Below are positions 1 to 7,455 of a DNA stretch of 64,000 nucleotides, piece after piece. Both the position numbers and the translations under genes were made by a program. This DNA comes from Candidatus Melainabacteria bacterium. GTDB lineage: Bacteria > Cyanobacteriota > Vampirovibrionia > Obscuribacterales > Obscuribacteraceae. Numbering within the stretch: the first letter of the stretch is position 1; every line of letters starts with the position of its first letter. The stretch is taken from NCBI GenBank assembly GCA_016716405.1, contig JADJWK010000001.1, forward strand, positions 1,922,001 through 1,986,000, written 5' to 3'. The notes under the pieces were generated by a model that saw nothing but the letters and a program-made list of their open reading frames with translations, did not search any database and was not told where the DNA came from.

Positions 1-1
1 G

Positions 2-250
2 CTCGGCGAAGAGCGTCAGGAAGTGCTCGATCTGATGAAAGACTGGCGCGCTGCCGGTGTCGATCTGATCACCCTGGGCCAGTATATGCAACCCACTCTC
101 AACCACCTTCCGGTGGTGCGCTGGGTAACTCCCGAGGAATTCGAGCAATACCGGATCGACGGCCTCGAGATGGGCTTCGGCAATGTATTTTCCGGGCCTC
201 TGGTGCGCAGCAGCTACCACGCCGGCGAGCAGTCCCGCCAGGTGGTTTGA
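2..250 (+). CDS. lipA: Lipoyl synthase, C-terminal part (5' end outside window)
   Basis: The last 82 residues of a radical-SAM lipoyl synthase, which inserts sulfur into octanoyl groups bound to lipoyl domains. The visible part carries the family's typical C-terminal run: LITLGQYMQPT, then LPVVRWVTPEEF, then GFGNVFSGPLVRSSYHA, ending with the conserved RSSYHA element that closes the active site. The frame is open from base 2, so the gene starts upstream of the window and the radical-SAM CxxxCxxC motif is not visible. It converges on the next gene with only 5 bases between the two stop codons. I am confident of the family; nothing looks damaged. Confidence 0.93.
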   Translation, partial: LGEERQEVLDLMKDWRAAGVDLITLGQYMQPTLNHLPVVRWVTPEEFEQYRIDGLEMGFGNVFSGPLVRSSYHAGEQSRQVV

Positions 251-255
251 TTCTG

Positions 256-840
256 TTACTTGAGATGCTTGAACAGTCCATAACCCAGACCGACAGCAGC
301 TCCTACCGCGGCGGTCTTACCCGTTGTTTTGCTGATGACCCGCCTGCTGGCGGCTGCTCCGAAGCCGAGGCCGGCGGTGGCACCGGTGGCGACATCACGG
401 GCTATGGGGTGCCGTTCGAGGGTCCTGCTGCTCCGGATCAGCCCTACTCCTGCTCCGGTGCCAGCTCCGATCGCTGCTCCCCGGATGATGCCGCGCCGGG
501 CAACCAGTCCTGTCAGGGCGCCGGCGCCGGCACCCACTCCGGCACCCACGGCGGCGGCTTTGATTTTGGGATGCTTTTGAAAATAGGTCCGGGTGTCTCT
601 TTCCTTGACCACTACTTTTTGGACTACTGTTCTGGTTGCGGGTGCAGGTTGTCTGGCCGGCGCTGGTAGTTTGTCGGGAACCGGCTGGATAAGTTTCAGG
701 GGCGATGCCGGCTCACCGGTGACAGCCCTGGTTTCGACCGAGCCCAGTAGGGTGGTGGTCTGCCCCTGCGCGGGATGGCCGGGGGCTGCCGCCAGGATAC
801 CGGTCAGTACGGCCAGGGTGAATATCTTCCTTGTTTTCAT
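256..840 (-). CDS. Secreted glycine-zipper protein
   Basis: The 194-residue product begins with a signal peptide (KTRKIFTLAVLTGILAAA, cleavage probably after AQG near residue 27). A proline-rich linker follows, then a C-terminal half of Gly/Ala-rich zipper segments such as AAAVGAGVGAGAGALTG and GAAIGAGTGAGVGL. Glycine zippers pack transmembrane or outer-membrane helices; the substrate or role here is unknown. I chose the ATG at 840 because GGAGG lies about 9 bases upstream and the signal peptide starts there; a longer form to 882 is open. A divergent promoter region of about 100 bp separates it from the TPR lipoprotein. Exact function is not assignable. Confidence 0.72.
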   Translation of the reverse strand: MKTRKIFTLAVLTGILAAAPGHPAQGQTTTLLGSVETRAVTGEPASPLKLIQPVPDKLPAPARQPAPATRTVVQKVVVKERDTRTYFQKHPKIKAAAVGAGVGAGAGALTGLVARRGIIRGAAIGAGTGAGVGLIRSSRTLERHPIARDVATGATAGLGFGAAASRRVISKTTGKTAAVGAAVGLGYGLFKHLK

Positions 841-938
841 TTCTCGAAATCCTCCGTTCAGCCACCAAATAGCACCGTTCATCTCGAGCCATGCTATCGA
901 CAGCGTGACGGCGAATTATATTGTTGAGGGATATTGAA

Positions 939-1919
939 ATGAAAAGTAGAGTGCTTGTCCTGACCGCTACATTCGGATTGTCTGCGATCCTGACATCCTG
1001 CAGCATTTCGAGCACGCACAATATGCGCCAGTCGGGACTGGCTCTGATGGCAGACGGTTATTACGGCGGTGCCGCTGCCAAATTCGAAGAAGTTATCAAA
1101 AGAGATGAAAAGGACAGTTCTCCTGCCCTGAGCAGGGACTACCGTCTCGCCGGTGACGCGCTCTACAAGGCTGGTCTCATCGACGAGGCCATGGGCAAGT
1201 ATGAGAAGGCGGTCGAACTGCAACGTGCAAAGATCAAACCCGGTCTTCTCGAGCTGGCAAGCGAGCTCAATGGTCTGGGCAATGCCCTTGGCGATCAGGG
1301 CAGGCTCGAGGAAGCAGAGGCTCTGGTGAGCCAGGCCCTGAGCATCAGAGAGCAGAATACCGATGCCCGGTCCTGGGCGTTGGCGGAAAGCCGGAACAGC
1401 CTGGGCCGAATATACATGATAGCCGGTCTCAATGAGGAAGCCCGAAAGCTGTTCGAGAAGTCTCTGAGCGGACTGGAAAAGAAGGAGCCTGAAATGACCG
1501 GAGCTCTCATCGCTGACGTTAGAAGCAATCTCGCCAGCCTCTATTTCGCCACCGGCAGAAAGGAGCAGGCCGAGCCGCTCTTCAAATGGGCCCTGGAAGA
1601 TTACCGGAGAGTGCTCGGCAGAGAGCATCCGTCAACAGCAAATGCGATGAACAACCTTGGCGAGTTCTACCGGGCCACAGGCAGGCTCGACCGGGCCGAG
1701 CCACTCTACAAGGGGTCTCTGGCAATCTTCGAGAGCAGGGTCCCTGAATCTCCCCAGTATGGAAGCGCCCTCAATAATCTGGCAGTTCTCTACCAGGACC
1801 AGAGGAAGTTCGACGAAGCCGAGCCCCTCTACAAGAAAGCCATCGCTGTTCTCGAGAAATCGAGCAGCGACGATAGCCCCCGCATGGGTAGCGTGCTCAA
1901 GAATCTCGCTTCGCTCTAA
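939..1919 (+). CDS. TPR-repeat lipoprotein, apparently truncated by an in-frame TAA
   Basis: The 326-residue product opens with a lipoprotein signal peptide: a hydrophobic stretch ends in the lipobox LTSC near residue 20, so it is probably lipid-anchored. The rest is tetratricopeptide repeats of the TPR_10/TPR_12 kind, with recurring NLA.LY..., GR...AEPLYK elements that usually bind proteins. I chose ATG 939 because GAGGG lies upstream and the signal peptide begins there. The frame ends at TAA 1917-1919 in the middle of the last repeat (NLASL then stop). The same frame then encodes KNTGRLEEGSKLASRADRIL before a TGA at 1986-1988. The three preceding repeats have Tyr where this stop lies. Confidence 0.8.
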   Translation: MKSRVLVLTATFGLSAILTSCSISSTHNMRQSGLALMADGYYGGAAAKFEEVIKRDEKDSSPALSRDYRLAGDALYKAGLIDEAMGKYEKAVELQRAKIKPGLLELASELNGLGNALGDQGRLEEAEALVSQALSIREQNTDARSWALAESRNSLGRIYMIAGLNEEARKLFEKSLSGLEKKEPEMTGALIADVRSNLASLYFATGRKEQAEPLFKWALEDYRRVLGREHPSTANAMNNLGEFYRATGRLDRAEPLYKGSLAIFESRVPESPQYGSALNNLAVLYQDQRKFDEAEPLYKKAIAVLEKSSSDDSPRMGSVLKNLASL

Positions 1920-1988
1920 AAGAACACCGGAAGGCTGGAGGAGGGCAGCAAGCTGGCTTCGAGGGCGGACCGCATCCTGAGCAATTGA
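1917..1988 (+). other. In-frame continuation of the TPR gene beyond the TAA stop
   Basis: Reading on in the same frame past TAA 1917-1919 gives KNTGRLEEGSKLASRADRIL plus two residues, then TGA at 1986-1988. The segment matches the second half of the preceding TPR units (RLDRAEPLYKGSLAIF, KFDEAEPLYKKAIAVL) in position and pattern. It is therefore former or still-translated coding sequence, not random intergenic DNA. Whether TAA is a recent nonsense change, a base-calling error or read through cannot be told from the sequence. Confidence 0.75.
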
Positions 1989-1992
1989 TGCC

Positions 1993-2008
1993 TCACCCAT
2001 ATGGGTGA
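1993..2008. promoter_or_regulatory. 16-bp perfect palindrome, candidate operator
   Basis: TCACCCATATGGGTGA is a perfect 16-bp palindrome lying after the TPR gene and about 145 bases before the first gene of the Tad-like operon. It has no loop and no T-run, so it looks more like a dimeric repressor site than a terminator. No promoter hexamers are convincing next to it. The regulator is unknown. Confidence 0.35.
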
Positions 2009-2152
2009 TAGGTACCCACAGTTCGTTCCCGGGATGGATGCTCGGTTTCCGGTTGCCTGTCATTCTGGTGGGACAGGCGAAAGAGTCCTGCAAGGTATCC
2101 CCCAGAGTCCCGGCATCTAAGAGTTTTTAGTTTTTTTAGAGGGGGTCCAGCC

Positions 2153-2836
2153 ATGACGACCCGGCAGATTAACGCGCCCTTTACCCAGTCCAGCCTGGCT
2201 TGCCAGATCCGAGATGCGGTCTCGAAGCATCTTCTCCTCGCTCCTCTCGAGCAACTCGGCGCCGTGGAGCATTGCAACGGGCCGGAGGAGCTTTCGACCA
2301 TTCTTATTCGCAATCTCGACACTTATTCTCCGAGCATTCTTCGTTTGCCTATCTCTCTGGTTCTTATGGAAGTGACCAATTATCACGAGCTCGAGTCGCA
2401 GCTCGGAGCGCGCAAGGTGAAACGTCTTCTCAAGAGGCTCACCTTCGTATTGCGCCGGGCCCTGAGAGCTTATGATGTGCTGGTCAGGTACCGGCGGAAC
2501 AGTTTCGCCTGTCTTCTCCTGGGCGCCGACGAGGAGATGGCCGGCAAGATCTGCCAGCGCCTGAAGGAGGCTGCTCTTCGCTATTGCTACCTGAAAAGCA
2601 ATCTACGCACGAAGGCTTCTTTCGAGTTCGCCGTGGCTGAGCATAACGTTCTTGCCGGCAACGATATCGACGATCTGGTTTTCTCCAACGATCGCACCAT
2701 TCGTTTTGCTCACGCCCTGGGGGACGGAGTGGTGGTCAGAAGGCATGAGCTCAAGGAAGCCTTCCGCGAGCACCGGAGCCTGCACTTCTGCCTGGGAGAC
2801 GATTGCGCCCAGACCGGCGTTTTCGAGTACGAGTGA
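2153..2836 (+). CDS. Degenerate GGDEF-domain protein
   Basis: A 227-residue soluble protein, first gene of a six-gene operon. Residues about 60-200 follow the GGDEF fold: LPISLVLMEVTNYHEL stands where active cyclases have LxxxDIDxFKxxND, and RAYDVLVRYRRNSFACLLLG corresponds to the segment R..D...RYGGDEFxxLLP. The signature GGDEF is replaced by RRNSF (residues 114-118) and the metal-binding Asp of the first strand by Glu/Val, so I infer no diguanylate cyclase activity; it may bind a nucleotide or a partner. The ATG at 2153 has a GAGGGGG sequence about 8 bases upstream. A gap of 10 bases leads to the next gene. Confidence 0.65.
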   Translation: MTTRQINAPFTQSSLACQIRDAVSKHLLLAPLEQLGAVEHCNGPEELSTILIRNLDTYSPSILRLPISLVLMEVTNYHELESQLGARKVKRLLKRLTFVLRRALRAYDVLVRYRRNSFACLLLGADEEMAGKICQRLKEAALRYCYLKSNLRTKASFEFAVAEHNVLAGNDIDDLVFSNDRTIRFAHALGDGVVVRRHELKEAFREHRSLHFCLGDDCAQTGVFEYE

Positions 2837-2846
2837 GGGCGCCGCC

Positions 2847-3569
2847 ATGAAGCCTTACGAGACATACTGGGGATTGAATACGGTTCATGATGGCAGTCCG
2901 GCATGTCCCTGCCGGGGAGAGGCTCTATCGGCGGTGGCAAGGCTCAGGGAAAGACGTGCCTGCGATTGCGAAGACTGGCTTGCCGATCTTGCCGATAGCT
3001 ATCAGGAAGTTGCCGACGGCGGGTCCGCCTATCGAGACGGCATACTCCAGAGGAAGCTCATGGTCTTCTGGGTGAAGGCGCTTTTCGAGCAGCTCGAAGG
3101 ATTCGCCAATCAGTTCAACTGCCGGATTGCTCAGCCGTGTCTCTCTGTCGAAGTCGAGAACCCCTCATTCCACAAGGTTTCCTGTCAGGAAGTATCGGTA
3201 TTCAATCCCAATGGTGTGGAGAAGCTCTATTACGAGGGGCATATCGTCAACGGACGAACGGCGCTTCTCTTGCGAGGGGTGGACAATGAGGTCGACGCCT
3301 TTCTCCTGCCGTCCTCCAGTCTTCTGCGTCTCAGCTTCAATCCGGATGAGGAAGCCGGCTTCGTCGCTTTCATCAGGCTCTACATCGACGCAGCGACTCC
3401 GGATCGGGTGACCTTGCAGATCTCCAGCCTGGACGGCGAGCGTATCGAGCATATCGAGACCTCTTCCATCCCGCTTCTTGCCCGGTATCTTTTCTCGGCT
3501 TTCATAGAAGAGTCCATGAATTGCGAAGAGCTGTGCTCTTATCAGGCTGGGGAGCTCGCCCGAAAATGA
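2847..3569 (+). CDS. Protein of unknown function in the Tad-like operon
   Basis: I do not recognise this 240-residue protein. It has no signal peptide or membrane segment. The N-terminal third contains a cysteine-rich stretch (PACPCRGEA, RRACDCEDW) that could hold a metal; the rest is predicted mixed alpha/beta with long acidic and hydrophobic alternation. ATG 2847 lies 10 bases after the degenerate GGDEF gene. The stop overlaps the start of the next gene as ATGA, so translation is probably coupled to the TadE-like protein. By position it may be a cytoplasmic assembly or regulatory factor for the pilus-like proteins encoded after it; this is inference only. Confidence 0.6.
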   Translation: MKPYETYWGLNTVHDGSPACPCRGEALSAVARLRERRACDCEDWLADLADSYQEVADGGSAYRDGILQRKLMVFWVKALFEQLEGFANQFNCRIAQPCLSVEVENPSFHKVSCQEVSVFNPNGVEKLYYEGHIVNGRTALLLRGVDNEVDAFLLPSSSLLRLSFNPDEEAGFVAFIRLYIDAATPDRVTLQISSLDGERIEHIETSSIPLLARYLFSAFIEESMNCEELCSYQAGELARK

Positions 3570-4090
3570 CCGCCTCCCTTCAGCGAGATCAAAGGGGCGG
3601 CAACATGGCCGAGCTTCCGGCGGTGCTCTTCGTCATCTTCATCATTTTCTTTCTGCCCTTAGTCAATATAGGCACCACGGCTCTTCGCTACAGCCTCCTT
3701 CTCGCCTCCTGCAAAGAAGGCGTTCACGCCGCCGCTACCGCCTCCACATTCGAGCAGTCGAGCCCCGGCAAGCCCTCATCACAAGAGTCGGCCAGCGACG
3801 CCGTCTATGACAGTGTCTCGAGATTCGCCGGGCTCTATATCGATGATGTCGAGCTCCGCATCGTGGCCGTCTCGAAAGCGACCGGTGCGGTGACTATTCA
3901 TACGGGCAAGCTCAGCCAACCGGCCAATACCAGGGACAATCTCTATTTCATCGAGTCGGCAGTGACTGCCAGGCTCGATCCACTGGTGACCATGAAGCTT
4001 CCGGTCTCGGTGCCCGGTCTGACTTCGCCCTGGCGAACGGTCCTCTGTCTCCGGGAATTCTCGGAGAGCCCGCAGGGTCTCAATAGTTGA
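3566..4090 (+). CDS. TadE-like pilus-associated membrane protein
   Basis: A 174-residue protein with the TadE pattern: a short basic lead (QRDQRGGNMAELP), one N-terminal transmembrane helix (AVLFVIFIIFFLPLVNIG, residues about 18-36), then a small-residue helix ending in KEGVHAAA as in TadE's REGARAAA. The remainder is a periplasmic beta-rich domain. TadE proteins are minor pseudopilins of the tight-adherence (Flp) pilus system. Its ATG lies inside the preceding stop (ATGA). No TadA ATPase, TadB/C platform, Flp pilin or prepilin peptidase is encoded in this window, so the machinery must be elsewhere or absent. Confidence 0.7.
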   Translation: MTASLQRDQRGGNMAELPAVLFVIFIIFFLPLVNIGTTALRYSLLLASCKEGVHAAATASTFEQSSPGKPSSQESASDAVYDSVSRFAGLYIDDVELRIVAVSKATGAVTIHTGKLSQPANTRDNLYFIESAVTARLDPLVTMKLPVSVPGLTSPWRTVLCLREFSESPQGLNS

Positions 4091-4100
4091 GGTGCGTGCC

Positions 4101-5915
4101 ATGAGAAAGAGAAAACGAAAGACATCAGGAGCGGCAATCTTCTTTCTTTGCCTGATACTGGGCTGTCTCGCTCTGCCGCTCATCTCCTTTTTCGCTTTCG
4201 AGGTGGTGCGGGCCACGGCAGTCAAAGATCAGCTCCGGGCAATCTGTCAGGCTGCTGCCCTCAGCGGAGCCGCGCGGCTGGCGAGCTCCGACGAGACCGA
4301 AACTTCGGCAACCCATCAGAATGTCGTAGAGGCATGCCTGGAGATCTTTCGCGCCAATTCGATTTACGAGCGCGGTCTCTTCGACGCTTCTTCCGTCGCG
4401 AGCAGGACCCATAATCCGTCGAGCAACTGCTCGTCTCTCTTTGTCGAGCTCCTCGATCCTAACAGCAACCCTCCCTATCAGCCTGTCCCCATGGGTGATA
4501 CCAGAGGCACGGTCGTTCATACCGTGGGAGCTTTCGGGCTCAGTCCTCTTTTCGGCAACTTCCTGGGTATCGGAGGGCCTTTTACCATCAGGGCCGAAGG
4601 TCACTCCCGGGTACCCCAGCTCGATATCGTTCTCTGCTTCGACGTCTCCGGCTCCATAGACGACGAGACCCCGGTCACATTCGTGAAGCGATTCTGGGCG
4701 ACCAATCCTGGACGAGTCCAATATGCCGTCAGCGCTTCCCGATCCGGTGCCGGTACAGGAGGTCTCGCCCAGGGAACCCTTCTGGGTGTTCTACTGCCGC
4801 CTCCATCAGGAACCGGTGTCAATGGCATGCCGCCTCAGAATCTCGGCGATGCCGACTCCTATTCCAATGACGGCTGGCTTGCCTTTTCCCGGACCCTGAG
4901 AGGCTCTCCCAATACCGGCTCGCCTCCCGGGAACTATCCTTCCGGGGGCTCCACCGGCAATGCCACAACCTTTACCGACCTGATCGTGAACATCTCATCG
5001 GACTCCTCCGGGTGTCTCCAGCTTCCCTGGACCAGCCCGGCCGGTTTCTATTATCCCAACCTGGAGGCGGTGGTGGAGGCGGCCCGGGGCAATCTCGACT
5101 CGCTAAGCGCCTTCAATAACGCCAAATTGAGCACTGTTCCCGGTCTTGTCGGGGTGTCGCCCCGTCCCGGCTACAAGAACGACTATCTGGCCAGCGCTCG
5201 CCTGAAAATCGAGCCTCTGCGCCAGTCTCAGCTCGCGGCCCGGGAGTTTTTCACGATCATGAACAATAACACCGAGGCTCATTTCGGCTTTGTCTCTTTC
5301 GCCAGCGAAGCTGGTGTCAATCCCTCCGATACCGTGCCAGCCCCGAACGTCTCTTCCGACTATTCCGCCGGGGGCACCGGCCATTTCCCGAGACCGGGAG
5401 TCAGTCTCGACCCTGACACAACCTGTTATGAATCGGTATGCAGCGCCGTCGATGTCACCGTGGCCAACGGCGGCACCAATATGGGAGACGCCCTTTATAG
5501 AGCCCGGCAGATGCTGGTTCAGAAGAGGCGACCCGGCTCCAAGCGGGCTGTGATCCTTTTCAGTGACGGGCATCCCACGGCACCGGGGTCGGGCTCCTAT
5601 CCTTTCTGGTATGCTCGCTCCCTGGCTTACCAGCTCAGGGACGAGGGTATTCCTATCTATACCATAGGACTTGCCCAGAACCCCGACGTGGTTCCGGGCG
5701 AGTGCGACATCCTCAACGACGATCCCTATCGGACCGTCTACTACACCGACAGCCAGGGAATTCATCACAGTTACACCCCCGGACCTGCCAATGAGGGAAT
5801 CTCTTATATCGCCGGCAATGGCGGCAAGTTTTTCCTGGTCATGGACGCTTCGCATCTGCGCCTCACTTTCGAGAATATCGCCAGGCAGATGGTCCAGATC
5901 ACCGCCGAGAATTGA
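4101..5915 (+). CDS. TadG-like protein with von Willebrand factor A domain
   Basis: A 604-residue protein with a basic lead (RKRKRKTSGAAI), a transmembrane helix at about 11-33, and the Tad-type helix QLRAICQAAALSGAARLA. A vWA domain starts near residue 174: the MIDAS motif DVSGSID (DxSxS) lies at about 180-186, the MIDAS Thr is in NGGTNMGDAL near 456, and FSDGHP lies near 487. About 200 residues rich in Gly, Ser, Pro and Asn are inserted between the first MIDAS strand and the rest of the domain. Such proteins act as surface adhesins or pilus-associated factors. ATG 4101 is chosen because GAGG lies 8 bases upstream; a GTG at 4092 is also in frame. Confidence 0.75.
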   Translation: MRKRKRKTSGAAIFFLCLILGCLALPLISFFAFEVVRATAVKDQLRAICQAAALSGAARLASSDETETSATHQNVVEACLEIFRANSIYERGLFDASSVASRTHNPSSNCSSLFVELLDPNSNPPYQPVPMGDTRGTVVHTVGAFGLSPLFGNFLGIGGPFTIRAEGHSRVPQLDIVLCFDVSGSIDDETPVTFVKRFWATNPGRVQYAVSASRSGAGTGGLAQGTLLGVLLPPPSGTGVNGMPPQNLGDADSYSNDGWLAFSRTLRGSPNTGSPPGNYPSGGSTGNATTFTDLIVNISSDSSGCLQLPWTSPAGFYYPNLEAVVEAARGNLDSLSAFNNAKLSTVPGLVGVSPRPGYKNDYLASARLKIEPLRQSQLAAREFFTIMNNNTEAHFGFVSFASEAGVNPSDTVPAPNVSSDYSAGGTGHFPRPGVSLDPDTTCYESVCSAVDVTVANGGTNMGDALYRARQMLVQKRRPGSKRAVILFSDGHPTAPGSGSYPFWYARSLAYQLRDEGIPIYTIGLAQNPDVVPGECDILNDDPYRTVYYTDSQGIHHSYTPGPANEGISYIAGNGGKFFLVMDASHLRLTFENIARQMVQITAEN

Positions 5916-5925
5916 GGATCGAGCC

Positions 5926-6381
5926 ATGAGGAGCAATCGAGGAGTAGCAATCATGGAGCTGGCATGCGGAGCGATGCTCATGGCGGTATTGTTAATGGTG
6001 GCGGTTAACCTGAGCATCATGTACCTTGGTTACCAGCTCAACGATCATGCTTGCCGTGAGGCGTGCCGGGCCGCCGCCCAGCAGCGCTCGTCCGAGCGGG
6101 CGCTCGAGGCGGCCTCCAGGAGCCTTATGATTCAACAGTCAGACGGCTATTTCGTCTCGAGACCGGAGCTTGCCACAGGCGAAGGCGATTTCGTCTATCA
6201 TGATTTCGCGGGGGACCCTTTTGCCGGAAATCCCTTTGTGACGGTTACCACAACCGTTTCTGTCAGAACTCCGGTGCCGGTGCTTTTCCTGGGCGACAGC
6301 CAGGCGATGGTCATGGATCACTGGACTTTCAGACGGCGCTATACTTTTCCTATTGTGGACTTCAATCTGGTTCTTCCCTGA
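5926..6381 (+). CDS. Second TadE-like pilus-associated protein
   Basis: The 151-residue product has the lead RSNRGVAIMELACGAM and one transmembrane helix (residues about 12-32). A small-residue helix ACREACRAAAQQRS follows, the TadE pattern again, and then a short periplasmic beta domain (FVTVTTTVSVRTPVPV). The ATG at 5926 lies 10 bases after the vWA gene's stop with a GAGGA site before it. Together with the first TadE-like and the TadG-like protein it gives the three-part minor-pilin set usually seen at the end of tad loci. Function as a minor pseudopilin is inferred from this set. Confidence 0.7.
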   Translation: MRSNRGVAIMELACGAMLMAVLLMVAVNLSIMYLGYQLNDHACREACRAAAQQRSSERALEAASRSLMIQQSDGYFVSRPELATGEGDFVYHDFAGDPFAGNPFVTVTTTVSVRTPVPVLFLGDSQAMVMDHWTFRRRYTFPIVDFNLVLP

Positions 6382-6384
6382 TCA

Positions 6385-7248
6385 ATGCTCGCCAAACTGC
6401 TGGTAAACGCGCTTATCCCGATCTTTCTCTTTCCGTCAGCCGTCCTGGCCGGGGAGTCGCCGTCGGGCTGGATCGAGGATGACGGCGATTCGGCAGAAGC
6501 CGGTTCCGGAAAGTCGGTGGAGAGCAAGGGCGGCAGGGTCACCCTGAAGCTCGGGGTGGAGCATGCCGACCGGCTGGCGCCGGTTCCATACGGCTTGCAG
6601 GTGGGCTCGATCTTCGACGAGAAGATCCTTTCCCGGCCTCGCTCCGGCCTGGTATGGTATCGCGTGCCTCGCTGGCTCGCCGGCAAGTGGAAGCGCACCA
6701 ACGAGATTCTTGTCTACGAGCATGATTTCGAGACCGGCCAGACCTTCACCGGCCAGCGCTCGATCCTCTCCCAGCAGGTGGCTGATTTCGGTTTCCAGCT
6801 CGATCGTGCCGGCCATGTCTGGCATTGCAACCTGGCTTCCCGGGGCGTTTCGGACCGGGGCAGTTATCGCTCCATCGCCCTGGTTGAGATGCAGGAGCCG
6901 GTAAGGATAAACAGGGACGAGATTGTCTTCAAGGAGCGTTTTCTGGTTTTGGAAGTGATGAACGGCAGCAATGCCGTCTCGCGCTCCCAGAGGGTCGAGT
7001 CCCTGACTCGCTACCGCCCTGCCGGCAAGGGTCTTCTCGAGACCACGATGTCCGTGAAGGTCTACAACCAGGACGGCTCGCCCAGCAAAGAGCAGCATAA
7101 TGTCTCTCACGATCGGGTGATCAGGCGCTTCGAGCTGGTTGATTCTTATAAAGGCGAAGATGTAAGGTCCGATTTCGTGAAATTTCTGAGCGCCACCGGG
7201 CGCCAGGATTTGATACCGGAAACGGTATCAAATCCAGAAGCGAGATAG
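6385..7248 (+). CDS. Secreted protein of unknown function, end of Tad-like operon
   Basis: A 287-residue protein with a clear signal peptide (AKLLVNALIPIFLFPSAVLAG, cleavage near residue 22). The mature part is beta-rich with motifs such as SGLVWYRVPRWLAGKW and VWHCNLASRG. I do not recognise a family. It begins 3 bases after the TadE-like stop, so it is part of the operon and probably translationally coupled, although the local Shine-Dalgarno is weak. A role in the periplasm with the Tad-like proteins is plausible from position only. The gap that follows (7249-7455) shows no gene or clear terminator. Confidence 0.6.
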   Translation: MLAKLLVNALIPIFLFPSAVLAGESPSGWIEDDGDSAEAGSGKSVESKGGRVTLKLGVEHADRLAPVPYGLQVGSIFDEKILSRPRSGLVWYRVPRWLAGKWKRTNEILVYEHDFETGQTFTGQRSILSQQVADFGFQLDRAGHVWHCNLASRGVSDRGSYRSIALVEMQEPVRINRDEIVFKERFLVLEVMNGSNAVSRSQRVESLTRYRPAGKGLLETTMSVKVYNQDGSPSKEQHNVSHDRVIRRFELVDSYKGEDVRSDFVKFLSATGRQDLIPETVSNPEAR

Positions 7249-7455
7249 CTCCCGGAGGCTTTAAGTGGTGATATTCCCACTCGGCTCGCTGTGAGCGTTT
7301 CTTTTTAAGACCGATGACGACGTTGGTATCCATTGGGGCACAAGGACTTCGAGTATCGATGCGGTTTTCCCTCTGGAAAGCTGAAAAATATTTCCTTAGA
7401 CTAATCACTCCCGCTTTAAGAGAATGTGCTTGACAACCAATCAAATGGAGTGTCC

